Shown: positions 59,311 through 64,000 of the stretch, piece after piece
How the letters are laid out: the number at the start of each line of letters is the position of its first letter
Numbering within the stretch: position 1 is the stretch's first letter
Origin: Rhytidiadelphus loreus
Lineage: Eukaryota > Streptophyta > Bryopsida > Hypnales > Hylocomiaceae
Direction: 5' to 3'
Length of the DNA stretch: 64,000 nt
Assembly: GCA_947034895.1 (NCBI GenBank)
Contig: OX344761.1
Coordinates: forward strand, 38,452,863-38,516,862
Notes under the pieces: model-generated
Told to the model about the DNA's origin: nothing
What the model saw: the letters and a program-made list of their open reading frames with translations, nothing else
Databases searched by the model: none
Program-made: the position numbers and the translations under genes

Positions 59311-59314
59311 CTCT

Positions 59315-60055
59315 GAATATGGATACGGATACAAAATACGATACAAATATAGAATACGATACGGATACGAATATAGAACACGGATACAGATGTAAATCAA
59401 ATACGGATACAACTACATGTACGGGTACTGATATGGGTACGTATTAGAATACATACTTGGTAAACAAATGATTATTCCATATTGTTTGTGAGAGTTCATG
59501 CTTTTGGAAATCACAAAAAGGGGGAGGTGAGGGGGGAAGTTCAGAAAAAAATCTAATATAAAAAAATCTAATTTAAAATTTGGGGGTGGGGTGGGTGGGT
59601 TAAATAATTAGAAAAAAAACAAAATAGATTTGGCATTGTGCCTCACTATCCACTCTAAAGACAAAGTACACATAGTACCCCAAAGAGACTGCCAAGGGTA
59701 TTAGTTGCCCCCCTCCTTCTCTCAAAAAATTTAAAGGCCGTTTATTGTTTTTTTTAAATGCTTACCTTTAAAATTGCCGTTGCTTTCCCAAAAAATTACA
59801 AGTCGTTGATTTTGTGAGATTTGATTTGAGCCATCCAAATATCAATATGGATACAGATACGAAAATGAATATTAGGTACGGATATAGTATCATATATAAA
59901 TACATAGTGAATACTAAATGAGGATACGGATATAGATATGGCACAAATACAAGTACAGGATTTGGATAGAAGTACAAGATATGGAATGTTGTTTGTCCCA
60001 TATTGTTTGTCAATTACATTGCTTTTTGAAAATTACAAGAGGGGAGGGGGGAGGG
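59315..60055 (+). repeat. Two copies of a GATACG-type short-repeat block with shared flank
   Basis: Blocks at about 59320-59460 and 59835-59985 are built of GGATACGGATAC, GATACAAATA, AATACGATACG and GATATGG(G)TAC variants. Each is followed by CCATATTGTTTGT, a GCTTTTTG(G/A)AAAT stretch, then a G-rich GGGGGAGGTGAGGGGGG or GGGGAGGGGGGAGGGG tract. The same order twice indicates duplication of a unit of about 220 bp. Confidence 0.7.
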
Positions 60056-61304
60056 GAAGAGAGTATGAAAATTTTAAATTTTAAATTTTTTGAACTCATT
60101 GTGACATTGAGTCACAATGACAATGAACTATGAAGATGAAGTAACTACATTAACATGCATTAACTTTGAAGTTGTAGCATAATAATGCCTAATTTATAAG
60201 AATGAAATAGAAAAGAACATCACTTCAAACAATCCCAAACCAAGTCATTGTGAATCATTCTAGATAGAACAATATAGGATTTTGTAGAATAATAGTAAAT
60301 ATTGTTGAGCAATGTTTGTCTTTGCAAAACTATCAAATAGATATATAAATGATTAAATTTTTTGGTGGGATAGGGTTAGGGTAATAGTATAGAACAACAT
60401 TGGAAATTCACCCCTACATGTTTTTGTCTTAAATTTATTGTACAAGAAGGGAAAGAAAAAATCCATTCTTCTTAGGTTAGTAAAAATGAAGAATTTATTT
60501 TTTCAAGATCCCACATCAAAGTTCAAAAAACAATGGAGTGTATTGTATATAAGTATGAGATGTATTGATAGCCTCTTTAACTACTAAAGGTATATTTACA
60601 ATATAGAACTAAAGAGATAAAGATTTTAAAGTAGTTAAAGTGCTTGCATTGAATGGAATAAATTTCATCCTAATCTAATGTGGTATACAACATGGCTAAT
60701 AGATTATATCTTAAATTCTTGAAGCTTACCATTTGCATTTATGATATTATAATCTTCAAAATGATAAGATTTTGGAAGGGAAGTGTAAGAGAATTTAAAC
60801 TCAAGAGGGAATTGAAGGCAAAGTATAGTTTTCTTCATAGACTTGTCCTTTGAGGTATTTTTTCCTCCTTTTTCATGAATTCTCAACTATGATGAAATAA
60901 TTAACATCATATGCTAGGTTAAATTAAAAACTCCACTTAATCTCAAAAAGATCATCAAATGATTGCCTTAGTGATGTAACATGACTTTCTTTGTATTGAT
61001 AAAAATCCATGTAATTCATAAAATGTAGGATTAAGATGAAAACAATTGTTCTCTTACAAGAGACCATAGTGATTCTACCCAAAAATTGTGATTTTTTAAT
61101 TGCATTATATTTGTGTGAAAAATCAAATCAAAATGCAAGTAAGAAAATTATGATGAAAATTACATGCATGATTTGTATTTTAGACTCCTCACTATCCACT
61201 CAAAAAAACAAATTGCCTCCCCTCTTAATATTAAGAACCCCTCTAGACTTCTTCATATAATATTTTTCTTACAACCCTTATGTACCCCTTTGATATATGG
61301 CATA
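60056..61304. other. AT-rich intergenic DNA, no gene recognised
   Basis: Nothing supported on either strand; open frames are under 75 codons and unremarkable. Confidence 0.45.
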
Positions 61305-61445
61305 CACTAATATGTTGATATGGATATGGATATATGCTGTGGCATATGAATACAAGATACATTTATGGATATCGTATATTCATATTAGATATGGTATATA
61401 TTAGATTCATAGATATGGTATAAGGATAAAGTATAAAAATATGCT
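61305..61445 (+). repeat. GATATGG-type short-repeat block
   Basis: Words such as GATATGGATATGGATATATG, GATATGGTATA and GATACATTTATGGATATC echo the blocks at 59315-60055 but are more degenerate and lack the G-rich flank. Confidence 0.55.
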
Positions 61446-63448
61446 TGGAGAAGTCACTAGCTTAGAGGTTTAGTATACGTGTGAGATTGGGGGATATTTT
61501 ATGGGGGGCTATTTACCTAACATTTTGTAATTTAATATATCCTGTTGTTAAAAATAACAATTCTAAGTTTTCATTTATTATAGCATCCTATATTATTTAT
61601 AATACACTATTGAGTCCAATTTTTAGCCCCTATATTAGATTTAAAAATTAGAACTTATAAGTGTTGTATAATTTTTTTCCTATTTCTATTTTTAATCCTT
61701 TTCTTCTTTATTCTTTTGTCCCTTCTCTTTCAAACCATTTTTTTTTATGGTTATTGAAAACTAAAGTACAATATGTTTGGACAAAATCATGTACTATGGC
61801 CAAACAAATACATTCACAAACAGTAAACAATGTACTTAAGTTGTGTCAAACAACTTACTGCTAATCATCTACAATATTTCTAATGAATACAATGAGTGCA
61901 ATAAGAGTATATTAAAGTAAAATTCATGATAGATTCTTCAAATTCTAAGTGACTTCAAAGGACTTTACAAATAACTCTTAAGGCAATCAGAGCCCCTCAT
62001 CCAAGGCTCATGTATAATTTGGGACAAATAATGTGTCATTTTTGTCCATTTCTTCTTTAAAGACATTAAATATCTACTCTACCAAATTATTTCCCCCCAC
62101 ATATTATTGCCCCACTATATTTTTTCTACATAAAATCTAATACATAGTATTAAACATAATCCTATATTAGTTATAATACCCTACATATAATTCTACACAC
62201 TCCATATTAGACATAATGTTAAATCTATAATATTAATTTTGTACACCCTATCTTAGATCTCAGATAGTTCCTAGTATGCGCACTAAGTGATCGACTTCGC
62301 TGTGCAAATATGACATAGTCACATATTCTATATTAATTGTTATTATATATGCATTCAAAAAATATTTATGGCCCGGGGTAACAAAAAATGAATATGAAAT
62401 TTTTATTTTCTAGTAGGGGAGAATTATAAATAAATAAAAATATTTTTATATGATTTTGAAGGGGGTGAAGGTCTAGGCTTTGGCATCCTTTGTAAGTGAA
62501 TATCCACTCAAAAGGAACCACAACTTTTATGAACACATTCACTTTTTAAATCATAAACTATGGTGTCCAAATGTCGACAACTAGCGTTTTGGGTGAGGGC
62601 ATTATGCTATGAAAGTGCCTACATTTGTACTATTAAATATATCCATATCAATTTTAGCCATTTAACCCCTAAATTCCTGGGCGACCAAATATGGTCGATC
62701 TGAAATTTCAGGCTCATTTGGTTGCAGGCAGTTAAATTCGTTTGCCTAGTTTAAAAAAAAATTCAGACAGTTTTTAGGATTAACTATTAAAACCTTTCAT
62801 TTTTCACTAAAAAAGGTACATATTTGATTGTTGAGAGGTCTCCAAAGCCATATATGTCCATTAGTGGAAGAGTAAAGCTTGCTAATTTTACTTCATTTTC
62901 CAACTTTGAGCAATTTCACTTAATTTGAGATCTTAAAATTTGTACTTATCCATTTGCTTTGAAAATGGTCCCAATGGAAAGAGTAAAGTGTTTTCATGAT
63001 TTTCACCATTGAAAATTTAAACAAGCAAGTCTTAATTTGGAGTTATTTGTGATTTATGCTTATAAAAAAATTTGCATCTCAACAATTGCAAGGTGAATTG
63101 TGTAATGAATTTTTTAGCTTTTAAAGTGATGTTAAGTTTTTTGAAAAGGCATTTTAGTTTGCTAACACAATTTGTAGTTGTTTATGTCACCTCCAATCCC
63201 AAAAAACTTTTATGTGCAAATTTTTGAAACATTGTGGGGAGGGGCAACATACTAAAAATAGAAAATGAACATTTCTCTAGTTATAATCTCACAACTCTTA
63301 TGCAATTTTGCACTCAAAATTGGTGTGCATACTAATAAGCAAGCTCTTTAAACATCCACACGGTTAGATTTTGAAAAGAAATCAATTTGCTTCAATGGGG
63401 ATAACTATAAGCCCATGCTCTTTTTTCATGGGAAAAACACACTTGGAA
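61446..63448. other. AT-rich intergenic DNA, no gene recognised
   Basis: About 2 kb without supported genes. Contains one member of the recurring GGGCGCTTAGGGGTTAA-type motif, inverted near 62661 (TTAACCCCTAAATTCCTGGG). Confidence 0.45.
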
Positions 63449-63956
63449 AGGCTTAGGCACTTAGGGGTTAAGGTACCATAATCCCAGTCAGAGCATGTTT
63501 CAAAAATTTGTTAAATTATAACAATTACTTTGCTTTTGCTTTTTGTACTTAAACTGAGAGACAAATACAATGCACGTGGATAAATCGTGACGATGGGGCC
63601 ACTTTATGGGTTAAACCTATAGGTAGAAATGACAATTTATACAACACACCTTTTGATTATTCTAGGTATTTTTGCACCCCTAAGATCTTCAGTCAGCGCG
63701 TCAATCTTTTTTTAACCCTTGAACATCGATACAGACGCCAAACGTCTGATGGATGACAAAGAATCTTTGAGTATAGGATGAAAGTGCAACTATTCATCCT
63801 TGGAATTGGGTTTGGAAAGGAAAGATCTCCTACAGTACTTTGACTTCCAATAGCTTGCTTTTGCTATTTCTTTGACCAACGATTCACACGGTAATACAAA
63901 AGGATGCCATTTTGAGCATCACCCCTTAGACGTTTAACCCCTAAGCGCCCAAGGGG
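63449..63956 (+). repeat. Inverted motif pair enclosing the fifth dispersed-repeat copy
   Basis: GGCTTAGGCACTTAGGGGTTAA at the left is met by its inverse TTAACCCCTAAGCGCCCAAG at 63935-63954. Segment 63715-63945 is the dispersed-repeat copy closest to 45361-45597 (GATGGATGACAAAGAATCTT, TGCAACTATTCATCCTTGG, TTTGACTTCCAATAG). The pair may be the ends of a composite element or two independent motif hits. Confidence 0.5.
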
Positions 63957-64000
63957 CCCAAATATGGCCTCTCCATTTTTGAAAGATGTCCTTGTTTGAC

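Overview
This is a nuclear fragment of a land plant. The evidence is a spliced orthologue of the plant-specific chromatin and immunity regulator MOS1, with GT-AG introns of about 110-980 bp, an SR-type splicing-factor gene, and long AT-rich intergenic stretches full of diverged MITEs and other small repeats. A non-flowering land plant (moss, lycophyte or fern) fits best, because the MOS1 protein is about twice the length I recall for Arabidopsis and the transposon relics are mostly small and old. That placement is inference; the sequence does not settle the lineage.

Layout. 1-20 kb: no credible gene, only AT-rich DNA with dispersed repeats, several of which are TIR elements (2191-2333, 3591-3867, 5768-5963, about 6543-6860, 8363-8873, 8992-9302, 17080-17250, 19012-19274). 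20624-22246 (minus): a complete, single-exon CLASRP-like (DRY_EERY domain) SR-related splicing regulator, with less AT-rich flanks that are probably its 3' and 5' transcript ends. 23-30.8 kb: repeats, ending in a degenerate array of about 330-bp units (27.24-30.8 kb). A 1.29-kb TIR element (29057-30345) sits inside this array, and the array runs up to the promoter of the next gene. 31336-44502 (plus): the MOS1/BAT2_N gene, reconstructed here as 20 exons that join in frame into 2,720 codons plus stop. Its leader has a G-quadruplex-type G tract and a uORF overlapping the start codon, and intron 16 uses a GC-AG boundary. 44.5-51 kb: 3' UTR, then nested MITE families. 51878-53051 (plus): a broken gene whose three motifs and spacing match an HUH-type replication initiator (Rep), flanked by related short repeat arrays. 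This is the most unusual item in the window. 53.5-64 kb: more repeats, including an imperfect palindrome of about 1.35 kb (57084-58437) with a TIR element inserted in one arm, and GATAC-type short-repeat patches.

The two intact genes are both nuclear regulators (pre-mRNA splicing; chromatin and transcription). They lie on opposite strands with divergent 5' ends about 9 kb apart and show no sign of a shared promoter. Repeat families were found by reading, not alignment, so their edges are approximate to a few tens of bases unless inverted ends or an empty site fix them.
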